Assembly: GCF_001013475.1 (NCBI RefSeq)
Contig: NZ_JZEF01000001.1
Span: forward strand, 186,001-250,000
From: Xanthomonas arboricola pv. juglandis
GTDB lineage: Bacteria > Pseudomonadota > Gammaproteobacteria > Xanthomonadales > Xanthomonadaceae
Reading direction: 5' to 3'
Length of the DNA: 64,000 bases
Shown: piece by piece, positions 1 through 8,626 of the stretch
How positions within the stretch are numbered: the stretch's first letter is position 1
Layout: the number at the start of each line of letters is the position of its first letter
Position numbers and translations under genes: made by a program
The notes under the pieces: model-generated
The model's input: the letters and a program-made list of their open reading frames with translations, nothing else
What the model was told of the DNA's origin: nothing
The model's database searches: none

Positions 1-1113
1 TGGCGTGGTGGTTTTCAGATGCAGCTTCAGCGCGCCGCCGGCATAGGCGGCCATGTTGCGATAGTCGGTCTGGATGCCCAGGCCATACCAGGCACCGGCG
101 TTGGCGCGGTAGGCCATCACGTTGCTGCCTTCGAACGGCGCCTGCGCAATCGGGGTGAGGTTGTTCCACAGATACAGCTCGGCATCCTGGCCGAAGTTGA
201 GTCGCCCGCTGGTATCGGCCTGCTCGGTGAACACGCCGAAGCGCCCGGCAGGCGCTGCGTGTTGCGCACCCACATACAGTTGCGAACCGGGGTTTTGATA
301 CAGGCGGATATAATCGATCTCCATCCTGCCCGGCAACGGCGCGGTCACCGCCGCAGGCGAGGTGATGCCGGTATAGGTGCCACCCACGGCGAGATTGAGC
401 AGCAGATACTGCTGCTGATGGAATTCGTGCAGCGAGGCGCCTTCGATATTGGAGATCGCAAACTCGAAGTATTGCTGGCCGTCGATCGACACGCGGATGA
501 ACTGCGGGTCCCAGGTCATGCGGTACACATGGAAGTCGGCATGCAGATCCACCGGGCTGGTGTAGCTGGTGTCGTAGTCGGCCTGCTGACCGTTGTAGTC
601 CCAGTGCACCGCGGCACCGATACGGCGATTGGCGGTGCCATTGGCGATAGCCGCGGCCATGCCGGCTTCCAGCAGGTCGATCTCGCCGCGACCTGGCCAC
701 ACGCCGATGGTGCCCAGCATCCAGTACGCCGGCCATAGCCCGTTGCCCACCACCGGCGTCTTGATGCGCGCCTCCAGCGTGCCGTACCTGAAATGCATAC
801 GGCCTTCGGTCTTGAGACGCGCCGAGGTAAACGGCATGCCCTGGAACGCTTCGCGTCGCGCTTCGATCACCAGCCGGCCGTTATCGATACGCGCGTTTTC
901 GGCGCGGCTGGTGTAGTACTGCATCTCGCCGTTGCCCCAGCCGCACAGGCCGATCTGGCAGCCGTTGCCGACGTCGTAGGTCCACTTGTTGCCATCGATG
1001 CCGGGGCCATTGAAGTTGTCTTCCCAGACCAGGGTTTGCGCGTGCGCGCCTGGTGGCATCGCCGCTGCGCACAGCAGGGCGAACTGCACAGCGACACTGC
1101 GTAGCGTGTTCAT
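1..1113 (-). CDS. Secreted glycoside hydrolase family 16 beta-glucanase, 3' end cut by window edge
   Basis: 371 codons are visible from ATG 1113. Residues 1-25 form a signal peptide ending AHA-Q, so export to the periplasm or outside is expected. The GH16 catalytic motif EIDLLE lies at residues 144-149 (nucleophile E144, acid/base E149, with D146 between them), preceded by the family's WPAYWM stretch. GH16 enzymes cut beta-1,3/1,4-glucans such as laminarin or lichenan; which one cannot be read from sequence. After the catalytic domain (to about residue 270) there are about 100 more residues running off the window, perhaps an accessory domain. The family is certain from the motif; the substrate is inference. 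Confidence 0.9.
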   Translation of the reverse strand, partial: MNTLRSVAVQFALLCAAAMPPGAHAQTLVWEDNFNGPGIDGNKWTYDVGNGCQIGLCGWGNGEMQYYTSRAENARIDNGRLVIEARREAFQGMPFTSARLKTEGRMHFRYGTLEARIKTPVVGNGLWPAYWMLGTIGVWPGRGEIDLLEAGMAAAIANGTANRRIGAAVHWDYNGQQADYDTSYTSPVDLHADFHVYRMTWDPQFIRVSIDGQQYFEFAISNIEGASLHEFHQQQYLLLNLAVGGTYTGITSPAAVTAPLPGRMEIDYIRLYQNPGSQLYVGAQHAAPAGRFGVFTEQADTSGRLNFGQDAELYLWNNLTPIAQAPFEGSNVMAYRANAGAWYGLGIQTDYRNMAAYAGGALKLHLKTTTP

Positions 1114-1540
1114 TGCGTGCGTCTCCAAAAGTGGACCGACGTCCATGGAGAAGTGACGCTGCGCAGCGGCTACTTCAGTGTCAAAGCAATTGTGTGGCGC
1201 GTTTCAGTTCCGTGGTGTTCATTCCGGAATAATCCAGCATTGGCATGACGGCGGTCGCAGACTGCATGCGCCGGATGCTGCGTGGCAGCAGCTGGCTGCG
1301 GATGTTTCGTTGCGGGCGCGACCGCATCGGCGCGTCCAGCTCAATGCGTTCAAGCCGACAGATGCTTCGAGCGCCAACGCATGCACGCGTTGGCAGGCGC
1401 TGGAGCGGCTACGGCGCTGGGAACGCCATCGGAATGCCACCGTGGCCGGCAAGCCAGGTGCTGCGGCACATCGATGGCCTTGCGGATGCATCGGCACGAT
1501 TGCCCGCGGCAGCGTTTCGCGCATGCCGCATACGTCGGAC
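1114..1540. other. Intergenic region without a supported gene
   Basis: About 430 bases between the GH16 start and the stop of the DUF2798 gene. The open frames here are GC-rich shadows with no ribosome binding site and no recognisable protein. A 10-bp palindrome ATTCCGGAAT is near 1220. Nothing else was seen. Confidence 0.4.
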
Positions 1541-1816
1541 TCAATGCCCGGCGTGCACCGTCCAGGCCACCAGCCGTATCACCAGCGGTCGCACCACCAG
1601 CACGCAGCAGAACGCGGTGGGCATCGCAATGCGGTAGGCATCCAGCACGCGCCACAGGTAGCCGGGGGCAAGGCCGGTGTTGGCGCCGGTGATCACCAGG
1701 CACATCAGCAAGGCCATGATCGCGGCCATATAGAACGCGAACACAAACGGGGTGGTGCGCACGCCGAGTTTCCAGCGCGGGCGCAGCAATGAGGAGGAGG
1801 GGGGAGATGACGACAT
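1541..1816 (-). CDS. DUF2798-type small membrane protein
   Basis: 91 residues from ATG 1816. The N-terminus is short and basic, followed by two hydrophobic segments (about residues 20-42 and 55-78), the two-helix arrangement of DUF2798 inner-membrane proteins. A much longer open frame runs upstream in the same frame across the LysR gene, but there is no start signal in it and this ATG gives the correct family length. The gene is divergent from the LysR regulator at 1952 and shares a palindromic site with it at 1904-1924, so it is probably the regulator's target. Function of the family is unknown. Confidence 0.75.
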   Translation of the reverse strand: MSSSPPSSSLLRPRWKLGVRTTPFVFAFYMAAIMALLMCLVITGANTGLAPGYLWRVLDAYRIAMPTAFCCVLVVRPLVIRLVAWTVHAGH

Positions 1817-1903
1817 GCAGTGGCCTCGGTTGCCGCGGATCGGCGTGATGGGAAGCACTGTAGAGACGCCACCGCGGGCGGGGTAGATCGCGTAGCCTTG
1901 CGG

Positions 1904-1924
1904 CTTACGTAAGAAAAACTTACG
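1904..1924. promoter_or_regulatory. LysR-type operator (T-N11-A palindrome)
   Basis: The sequence CGTAAG-AAAAA-CTTACG at 1908-1924 is a perfect 6-bp inverted repeat with a 5-bp A spacer and fits the LysR consensus T-N11-A (T1910, A1922). It overlaps a second palindrome, CTTACGTAAG at 1904-1913. It sits 27 bp before the lysR ATG and 87 bp before the divergent DUF2798 gene, the classic position for an autoregulated divergent pair. The sequence is seen directly; binding is inferred. Confidence 0.72.
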
Positions 1925-1951
1925 AATCGTTTGGTAATACTTGCCTAGCCA

Positions 1952-2917
1952 ATGAACATTCTTCAGTCCATCCGTAGCTTTGTCAGCACTGTCGATGCCG
2001 GCAGCATTGCCGGAGGCGCCAAGTTGCTGGGGATCAGTGCGGCTGCGGTCAGCCAGAACATCGCGCGACTGGAGCAGCACCTGGGCGTGCGTCTGCTGCA
2101 CCGGACCACGCGCAGCCTGGCGCTGACCGAACGCGGCACGCTGTACTTCGAGCAAGTGCGGCAGCTGGAGCGCGACCTGGAGCGCGCGCGCCAGTCGGTG
2201 GCCGGGCCGCAGCAGGCGCCGGCGGGGCGCTTGCGGGTGGCCAGCACCGCAGCCTTTGCGCGGCACGTGCTCGCCCCGATGCTGCCGGCCCTGCGCCAGC
2301 AGTACCCGCAGCTGGAGATCGAGCTGCTGTGCACCGACCGGGCCGTGCAGCACGCGCAGGAAAGCGTGGATGTCAGCCTGCGCATCGAAGCGCAGCTGGA
2401 AGACGGTCTGGTCGCACGCTGCATCGCCCAGGTACCGCTGGTGGTCTGCGCAGCGCCCGAGTATCTGGCGCGCTGCGGGACGCCGCAGGGCGCGGACGAC
2501 TTGAAATATCACGATTGCCTGCTGTTGCGTTACCCGGTCGACGGGCGCTGCCTGCCGTGGAATTTCGTGCGCAATGGCGTGCGCTTCCAGCCGGAACTGG
2601 GCAAGGCGATGGTCAGCGACGACATCGACGCGCTCGCCACCATGGCCGCGGCCGGCGGCGGCATCGCGCGCCTGGCCGCCTATGTCGTACAACCTTACCT
2701 GCAGCGCGGCGAGCTGCAGCCGCTGTTTGTCTCCGATCTCGCCAGCACCGCCCAGGCATTGCCGGAGCCGCTACGGATCTACCTCTGCGTCGCCGATCGC
2801 CGCGACTTCACCCCGAAGGTGCGCGCCTTCATGGAACACGTGCTCGAACGCCTGCCGGTGCAATGGCGTACTGCCGAGCCCGCGCTGGCGCCGGCTCACG
2901 CAGCAACCGGAGTGTAG
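1952..2917 (+). CDS. LysR family transcriptional regulator
   Basis: 321 residues, the usual LysR length. Residues about 3-62 form the winged helix-turn-helix (GGAKLLGISAAAVSQNIARLE, then LLHRTTRSLALTERG), and residues about 90-300 form the periplasmic-binding-protein-like effector domain. The AAVSQNIARLEQHLGVRLLHRTTR pattern is that of the subgroup that usually controls a divergent neighbour. Here that neighbour is the DUF2798 gene, and a palindromic T-N11-A site lies between them. The effector ligand cannot be predicted. Confidence 0.93.
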   Translation: MNILQSIRSFVSTVDAGSIAGGAKLLGISAAAVSQNIARLEQHLGVRLLHRTTRSLALTERGTLYFEQVRQLERDLERARQSVAGPQQAPAGRLRVASTAAFARHVLAPMLPALRQQYPQLEIELLCTDRAVQHAQESVDVSLRIEAQLEDGLVARCIAQVPLVVCAAPEYLARCGTPQGADDLKYHDCLLLRYPVDGRCLPWNFVRNGVRFQPELGKAMVSDDIDALATMAAAGGGIARLAAYVVQPYLQRGELQPLFVSDLASTAQALPEPLRIYLCVADRRDFTPKVRAFMEHVLERLPVQWRTAEPALAPAHAATGV

Positions 2918-3074
2918 CCAGCATTCGACATCTGGAGAGCGCCTGGTTCCGTGCTCTGTTCGACAGGGCGCACGTGGGGGTGACGTGCTGATGCCTGATG
3001 GATGCCGGGTTGCTTGAGAGCGAACGACGCTGAAGACGCAGTTTGCGCAGTCGTCGTTCTCGACCAACGACTAA

Positions 3075-3096
3075 GGCGGCAGTTGATGCTGCCGCC
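3075..3096 (-). terminator. Hairpin downstream of the GH51 gene
   Basis: A perfect 8-bp stem GGCGGCAG/CTGCCGCC with loop TTGATG begins 8 bases after the stop of the minus-strand arabinofuranosidase gene. No T-run follows, so it may be a stabilising or weak terminator hairpin. Confidence 0.45.
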
Positions 3097-3104
3097 GCCA
3101 TCGC

Positions 3105-4688
3105 TCACTCCAGCTTGAGCATCACAACCGAGCGCGCCGGCAGCGTGACAGTCACTGCGTTGCCTTGCATGCGTGCCCCCTTGAACGCCTTGGGTTCCAC
3201 TGTGCGCGGTTGCGTAAAGGTATTGTGCGCAGTGATCGCCGGCCCGGTCAGAATCTGCCCGGTCACCCCGCGCGCCGGGAGGCCATCCACCTGCACACTG
3301 GCGCTCGCGGCCGACGTCGCATCCAGATTGGTCAGGGCGATATAGACGTGTCCATCCCTGGCCTTGACCGCCGAGCCGTGCACTGCGGGCACGTGGACAT
3401 CGCCATGGCGATACTCGGGTGTCTGCAGGCGCAACGGCAGCTGGGTGGCGTCCTGGTAGGGCTTGTACAGCGCGAACACATGGTAGGTGGGCGTCAGCAC
3501 CATCTTGTCGCCGTCGGTGAGGATCATCGCCTGCAGCACATTGACCATCTGCGCGATATTGGCCATGCGCACGCGCTCGGCATGTGCGCTGAAGATGTCG
3601 ATGTTCAACGACGCCACCAGTGCATCGCGCAGCGTGTTCTGCTGATGCAGGAAGCCCGGGTTCGCATCCGGCAGCCCGGCGTACCAGGTGCCCCATTCGT
3701 CCACCACCAGCGCGACTTTCCTGCCCGGGTCGTAGCGGTCCATGATCGCGCTGTGTTTGCGGATCAGCTCGTCCATCACCAGCGTGCGCGACAGCGTGTC
3801 GATCCAGGCGGCTTCGTCGAAGTCGGTGGAGGAGGCGCGCGGTGGCCAGCCACCTGGCACGGTGTAGTAATGCAGGCTCAGGCCGTCCATCAGCGTGCCG
3901 GCCTCGCGCATCATCACCTCGGTCCAGTGGTAATCGTCGTTGTTGGGGCCGGGCGCGATCTTGAGGATCTTCTGATTGGCCGGCGCCTTGACGAAGGTCT
4001 GGTAGCGCCGATAGACGTCGGCCGCGTATTCGACGCGCATGTTGCCGCCGCAGCCCCACAGCTCGTTGCCGACGCCGAAGTAGGGCACCTGCCACGGTGC
4101 GTCGCGGCCATTGGCGCGGCGCTCGTTGGCCAGGCTCGAGCGGGTCGGTGCCGTCATGTATTCGGCCCACTGCGCGATCTCGTCCGGCGCCGCATTGCCC
4201 ACATTGCCGGCGATATAGGCCTGGGTGCCGAGCAGTTCGGTGAAGTCCATGAACTCGTGCGTGCCGAAGCGGTTGGACTCTTCCACGCCGCCCCAGTGCG
4301 TGTTGACGCTGACCGGGCGCTTGGCCGGCGCACCGACGCCATCGCGCCAATGGTATTCGTCGGCAAAACAGCCGCCGGGCCAGCGGATGTTGGGCACCGC
4401 AATCGCCTTCAACGCTGCCAGCACATCGTTGCGATAGCCGCGCGTATTGGCAATCGCCGAGTCCTCGCCGACCCACACCCCGCCGTAGATGCCGGTGCCC
4501 AGATGCTCGGCGAACTGGCCGAACAGCTGCCGCGACACCTGTGCACCGGGCTGGTCCACGCGCAGCGTGCCGGTCACCTTTACCTCGGCCGCAGGAGCGG
4601 TAAGCGCACTGGCGAGCAAGGCCGCGCCAACGACAGCCTGCAACAGCCGTCCGGGTGAGATTCGCAAGGCGGGGGAAATCCACTGCAT
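3105..4688 (-). CDS. xsa: Secreted GH51 alpha-L-arabinofuranosidase
   Basis: 527 residues. The N-terminus has a basic start, a hydrophobic stretch at about 15-33 and an APAA-E cleavage site, so the enzyme is exported. The (beta/alpha)8 domain carries GVGNELWG (acid/base E209) and ALVVDEWG (nucleophile E331), both diagnostic of GH51 clan A enzymes. A beta-sandwich C-terminal domain follows. It releases terminal arabinose from arabinan or arabinoxylan of plant walls. galM lies just upstream on the other strand, consistent with sugar handling. The symbol xsa (arabinosidase) is used for this gene in Xanthomonas genomes; I assign it from memory of that usage. Confidence 0.93.
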   Translation of the reverse strand: MQWISPALRISPGRLLQAVVGAALLASALTAPAAEVKVTGTLRVDQPGAQVSRQLFGQFAEHLGTGIYGGVWVGEDSAIANTRGYRNDVLAALKAIAVPNIRWPGGCFADEYHWRDGVGAPAKRPVSVNTHWGGVEESNRFGTHEFMDFTELLGTQAYIAGNVGNAAPDEIAQWAEYMTAPTRSSLANERRANGRDAPWQVPYFGVGNELWGCGGNMRVEYAADVYRRYQTFVKAPANQKILKIAPGPNNDDYHWTEVMMREAGTLMDGLSLHYYTVPGGWPPRASSTDFDEAAWIDTLSRTLVMDELIRKHSAIMDRYDPGRKVALVVDEWGTWYAGLPDANPGFLHQQNTLRDALVASLNIDIFSAHAERVRMANIAQMVNVLQAMILTDGDKMVLTPTYHVFALYKPYQDATQLPLRLQTPEYRHGDVHVPAVHGSAVKARDGHVYIALTNLDATSAASASVQVDGLPARGVTGQILTGPAITAHNTFTQPRTVEPKAFKGARMQGNAVTVTLPARSVVMLKLE

Positions 4689-4926
4689 CGGCTTGGCGCT
4701 CCTGTGCTGATCGATCGAGGGGGCGCACGCCGCTGCGTGGCGGGCGCGTCGCTAGCCTAGTGCCTGCAATGGCAGGTTGTCGCTGCATCGCGATCAATCA
4801 GCCAGGGCTGGCGCAGGTCTCGCCGACATGGTCATCACGTCGCACGCCAGGATGTGCGCCGGGGCATGGTCGGCGACCGCGCTCCCCCGCTATGCTCGCC
4901 AGCTTCCAGTATCGGCAGGACGATCC

Positions 4927-5976
4927 ATGCAGCGAGTGTTCGGGCAGTTGCCAGACGGTGTCGAAGTCCACGCGCTCACGCTGCGCAGCACTGCCGGGCT
5001 GGAGGCGGAGGTGCTCACCTACGGCGGCATCCTGCATGCGCTGCGGCTGACCACCGAGCACGCGGTGGTGCCGCTGCTGCTGGCATTGCCGGATCTGCCG
5101 GCCTACGCCGCCGATGGCGACAGCCTCAATATCCTGGTCGGCCGCTACGGCAACCGCATCGCCGGCGCTCGCTACACGCTGGATGGGGTCACCCACACGC
5201 TGGCGGCCAACGAAGGGCGCAACCAGTTGCACGGCGGCCTGCGCGGCTTCGGTCGGCGCGTGTGGAGCGTGCTGGAGCAGGCGCCGGACCAGGTGCTGCT
5301 CGGTTACGACTCGCCCGATGGCGAAGAAGGCTATCCCGGCAATCTGCAGGTGCGTGCGCGGCTGCACCTGCAAGGACGCAGCCTGCAGCTGGACTTCGAG
5401 GCGCACTGCGATGCCGCCACCGCGTTGAACCTCACGCATCACCCGTACTTCAATTTATCCGGTGACCCGCATCGGCGCGCCGCGCTGCAGGTGCTGCGGG
5501 TGCCGGCAGATCGCTATCTGCCGGTGGATGCCGAATCGATCCCGACCGGCGAAATCGCCTCCGTCGCCTGCACGCCGTTCGATTTCCGCCATGCTGCGGC
5601 GTTGGCCGACACGATCGATCCGTCGCACCCGCAGGTGGTACTCGGCAAGGGCTACGACCAATGCCTGGTGCTGGCCGCCGGAGCCGATTGCGTTGCCGAG
5701 TTGTACTCGCCGCACAGTGGCGTGGCGCTGCGCATCAGCAGCGACGCACCGGCGGTGCAACTCTACGAAGGCCAGCATCTGGACGACCACCATCCCGGAC
5801 TCGGCCGTGGCGTCTGCCTGGAGCCGCAGGACTACCCGGACGCGCCCAACCACCCCAATTTCCCGTCGACGATCCTGCGGCCCGGGCAGGTCTACCGCCG
5901 CCGCATCGCCTATCACTTCGCCAGCCCGGGGCCGGATCAGCCGTGGGCGGCGGTGAGCGCTGCGCTGGACGCCTGA
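4927..5976 (+). CDS. galM: Aldose 1-epimerase (mutarotase)
   Basis: 349 residues from ATG 4927. The open frame extends 50 codons further upstream, but GalM proteins begin close to this point and a weak AGGA lies before it. Family motifs are present: GRYGNRIAGARYTLDG, the substrate-binding HG in NQLHGG, NLTHHPYFNLSG with the catalytic His pair, and the late CLEPQDYPDAPNHPNFP with the catalytic Glu. It interconverts alpha and beta anomers of galactose and other aldoses in the cytoplasm. It is divergent from the GH51 gene and probably serves the sugars released by the neighbouring hydrolases. Confidence 0.93.
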   Translation: MQRVFGQLPDGVEVHALTLRSTAGLEAEVLTYGGILHALRLTTEHAVVPLLLALPDLPAYAADGDSLNILVGRYGNRIAGARYTLDGVTHTLAANEGRNQLHGGLRGFGRRVWSVLEQAPDQVLLGYDSPDGEEGYPGNLQVRARLHLQGRSLQLDFEAHCDAATALNLTHHPYFNLSGDPHRRAALQVLRVPADRYLPVDAESIPTGEIASVACTPFDFRHAAALADTIDPSHPQVVLGKGYDQCLVLAAGADCVAELYSPHSGVALRISSDAPAVQLYEGQHLDDHHPGLGRGVCLEPQDYPDAPNHPNFPSTILRPGQVYRRRIAYHFASPGPDQPWAAVSAALDA

Positions 5977-6028
5977 GCGCGGGCGGTGTGGCGACGGCGG
6001 GGCCTGGACGGGCCTGGAGCCAACGCGA

Positions 6029-6820
6029 TCAGCGCGGCCCCAGCACCAGTTCGATCACGAACTTGCTGCCGAAGAACGACAACACCAGCAGCGCCATCGC
6101 GGTCAGCGTCCAGTGCACCGCCTTGGTGCCGCGCCAGCCATTGCGCCAGCGCCCGATCAGCAGCGCACCGAACACGATCCACGACAGGATGCTGAGTACG
6201 GTCTTGTGCAGCAGCCGCTGCGCCAGGAAGTCCTGCACGAACAGCAGGCCGGTCAGCAGGGTCAGGCTCAACAGCACGAAGCCGACGGTGATCGTGCGGA
6301 ACAGCAGCGTCTCCAGCTCGGTCAACGGCGGCAGCGCGCGCAGCCAGGTATGGAAATCGCGCCGGCGCAGGGCGCGCTCCTGCAGCCACAGCATGATCGC
6401 CAGCAACGCGGCGATGCCCAACGTGGCATAGGCCAGCAGTGCCATCCACGCGTGCAGTTCCAGCCGCCAGCCAAGGTCCGAGCTCGGTTCGTGGCCGTAA
6501 GCGTGATAGCAGGCCAGCAAGATCGCCGACAGCGGGAACACCACCACGCCCACCGCCGCCATGCGCCCGCGCGCGCCGAACACCGCCGTCAGCGCGGCCA
6601 TGCCCAGGCCGCACAGCGATAGCGCCGCGAAGAAATGCATGTCCGGCCCGCCGGCGGTGCGCAGCGCCACCAGCACGTGGTACCCGGCGTGCAGCGCCAC
6701 GGCCGCCAGTGCCGGGATCAGCCAGCGGGCAGGCGCCTGGTTGCCATCGCGCAGCACCGAGCGGGTGAGCAGCGCCGTGGCCAGCAGATACAAGGCGAAC
6801 GCGATGAGAACGATTGTCAT
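6029..6820 (-). CDS. ypjD: CcsA/YpjD-like cytochrome c assembly membrane protein
   Basis: 263 residues from ATG 6820, with eight or so hydrophobic helices. It contains the conserved family elements CYHAYGHEP and the ELHAWMALLAYATLGIAA stretch, whose histidines could contact haem as in the CcsA/CcmC superfamily, and a C-terminal LHKTVLSILSW segment. Position next to and divergent from ffh is the same as ypjD in many proteobacteria. The longer upstream open frame is rejected because it would be translated through the heptamer repeat array. Exact biochemical role of YpjD is not settled. Confidence 0.83.
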   Translation of the reverse strand: MTIVLIAFALYLLATALLTRSVLRDGNQAPARWLIPALAAVALHAGYHVLVALRTAGGPDMHFFAALSLCGLGMAALTAVFGARGRMAAVGVVVFPLSAILLACYHAYGHEPSSDLGWRLELHAWMALLAYATLGIAALLAIMLWLQERALRRRDFHTWLRALPPLTELETLLFRTITVGFVLLSLTLLTGLLFVQDFLAQRLLHKTVLSILSWIVFGALLIGRWRNGWRGTKAVHWTLTAMALLVLSFFGSKFVIELVLGPR

Positions 6821-6846
6821 CGTGGAAGTTTCGCATATTGGGGGCT

Positions 6847-6902
6847 GGGATTCGGGATTCGGGAATCGGGAATCGGGAATCGGGAATCGGGAATCGGGAA
6901 TC
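6847..6902. repeat. Tandem heptamer array, eight units of GGGAWTC
   Basis: Two GGGATTC units are followed by six perfect GGGAATC units, 56 bases in all, 26 bases upstream of the ypjD start and about 250 bases before ffh. The same heptamer recurs in other gaps of this window. Perfect tandem copies are prone to length change by slippage. Confidence 0.9.
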
Positions 6903-7094
6903 GGGAAAAGCAGTTGCGAGCTGCGGGGCTGGAGGTGGGCTGGCGTGCTGGGGGCGGAGCGCGAGCGGGCAGGGGCTACCTGCTGGCACCGCAGTTGCCG
7001 TTCCTGTCCTGGCGCTGCTGCGCTGGTTGGCCGTGCGCGTTGGTGAGGCTGCTCGCTGATCTGGCTTTGCCGGTCGGGCGCTGGCGGCCGCTGG

Positions 7095-7123
7095 GGCGGC
7101 CGGCTGGCCGGTGCCGCTATAAT
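7095..7123 (+). promoter_or_regulatory. Putative ffh promoter
   Basis: A perfect -10 TATAAT at 7118-7123, in the context GCTATAATCG that is also seen before rpsP, lies 34 bases before the ffh start. No good -35 is visible at 17 bp spacing. Confidence 0.45.
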
Positions 7124-7157
7124 CGACGCCCGTTTCCCCTCACGCGGTCCCTTGCGC

Positions 7158-8534
7158 ATGTTCGAGTCCCTTACCCAACGTCTCTCCGGCACCATGGAGC
7201 GCCTGCGCGGCCGCGGCCGCCTGACCGAGGAGAACATCCGCGAAGCCACCCGTGAAGTGCGCATCGCGTTGCTCGAAGCCGACGTGGCGCTGCCGGTGGT
7301 ACAGGCGCTGATCGAGCGCATCAAGGTGCGCGCGGTCGGTCAGGAAGTGCTCAAGTCGCTGACCCCGGGCCAGGCGCTGATCAAGATCGTTCGCGACGAG
7401 CTGACCGCCGTGATGGGCGCGGCCGCCACCGACCTCAACCTCAACGTGCCGGCGCCGGCGATCATCCTGATGGCCGGCCTGCAGGGCGCGGGCAAGACCA
7501 CCACGGTCGGCAAGCTCGCCAAGCACCTGAAGGAAAAGCGCAAGAAGAAGGTCATGGTGGTCTCGGCCGACGTCTACCGTCCGGCCGCGATCGAGCAGCT
7601 CAAGACCCTGGCCGAGCAGGTCGGCGTGCTGTTCTTCCCGTCCGACGCCTCGCAGAAGCCGGTCGACATCGTGCGCGCCGCCATCAGCGATGCGCGCAAG
7701 TCGTTCGCCGACGTGCTGCTGGTCGATACCGCCGGCCGCCTGGCGATCGATGCGGCGATGATGGAGGAGATCAAGGCGCTGCACGCCGCGGTCAACCCGA
7801 CCGAAACCCTGTTCGTGGTCGATGCGATGACCGGCCAGGACGCGGCCAACACCGCCAAGGCCTTCGGTGAGGCGCTGCCGCTGACCGGCGTGGTGCTGAC
7901 CAAGACCGACGGCGACGCCCGTGGCGGCGCCGCGTTGAGCGTGCGCTACATCACCGGCAAGCCGATCAAGTTCGTCGGTACCGGCGAAAAGACCGACGGC
8001 CTGGACGTGTTCCATCCCGACCGCGTCGCCAGCCGCATCCTGGACATGGGCGACGTGCTGTCGCTGGTGGAGCAGGTCGAGCACAGCGTCGACCAGGAAA
8101 AGGCCGCCAAGCTCGCCGCCAAGGTCGCCAAAGGCAAGAAGTTCGACCTCAACGACATGAAGGAACAACTCGAGCAGATGCAGAACATGGGCGGCATCCA
8201 TGGGCTGATGGACAAGCTGCCGGGCATGGGCCAGATCCCGGACAACGTCAAGCAGCAGGTCACCGGCAAGGAAGTGCCGCGCATGATCGCGATCATCAAT
8301 TCGATGACCAAGAAGGAGCGCCGCAACCCGGCCCTGCTCAACGGCTCGCGCCGCGCCCGCATCGCCCGCGGCTCCGGCATGCAGCCGGCCGACGTCAACA
8401 AGCTGATGAAGCAGTACCAGCAGATGGAAAAGATGATGGGCAAGCTGGCCGGCGGCGGCATGAAGGGCCTGATGCGCAATATGAAGGGCATGATGGGCGC
8501 CATGGGCGGCCGCGGCGGCATGCCGTTCCGTTGA
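7158..8534 (+). CDS. ffh: Signal recognition particle GTPase Ffh
   Basis: 458 residues from ATG 7158 (a TTG two codons earlier is also open). The order is N domain (1-90), G domain with P-loop GLQGAGKTTT near residue 108, DTAGRL and TKTDGDARGG, and a methionine-rich M domain from about 300 onward (MKEQLEQMQNMGG..., and MMGKLAGGGMKGLMRNMKGMMGAMGG at the end) that binds SRP RNA and signal peptides. It delivers nascent membrane proteins to FtsY and the Sec translocon. Length and motifs are complete. Confidence 0.98.
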   Translation: MFESLTQRLSGTMERLRGRGRLTEENIREATREVRIALLEADVALPVVQALIERIKVRAVGQEVLKSLTPGQALIKIVRDELTAVMGAAATDLNLNVPAPAIILMAGLQGAGKTTTVGKLAKHLKEKRKKKVMVVSADVYRPAAIEQLKTLAEQVGVLFFPSDASQKPVDIVRAAISDARKSFADVLLVDTAGRLAIDAAMMEEIKALHAAVNPTETLFVVDAMTGQDAANTAKAFGEALPLTGVVLTKTDGDARGGAALSVRYITGKPIKFVGTGEKTDGLDVFHPDRVASRILDMGDVLSLVEQVEHSVDQEKAAKLAAKVAKGKKFDLNDMKEQLEQMQNMGGIHGLMDKLPGMGQIPDNVKQQVTGKEVPRMIAIINSMTKKERRNPALLNGSRRARIARGSGMQPADVNKLMKQYQQMEKMMGKLAGGGMKGLMRNMKGMMGAMGGRGGMPFR

Positions 8535-8626
8535 GTTTCAATCGGCGACGCGCGCGGTAAGTCCTTCGACAGGCACGCGTGGCGTTGAACTCGCGCATGA
8601 CGCGTCATCACTTCAGGCCGCGCACG

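Noticed and set aside
1541..2692. 383-codon frame containing the DUF2798 protein
   Set aside because: Only the last 91 codons are a real protein; the rest overlaps LysR on the other strand.
6847..6902. Heptamer array as CRISPR
   Set aside because: Units are 7 bases with no spacers and no cas genes.
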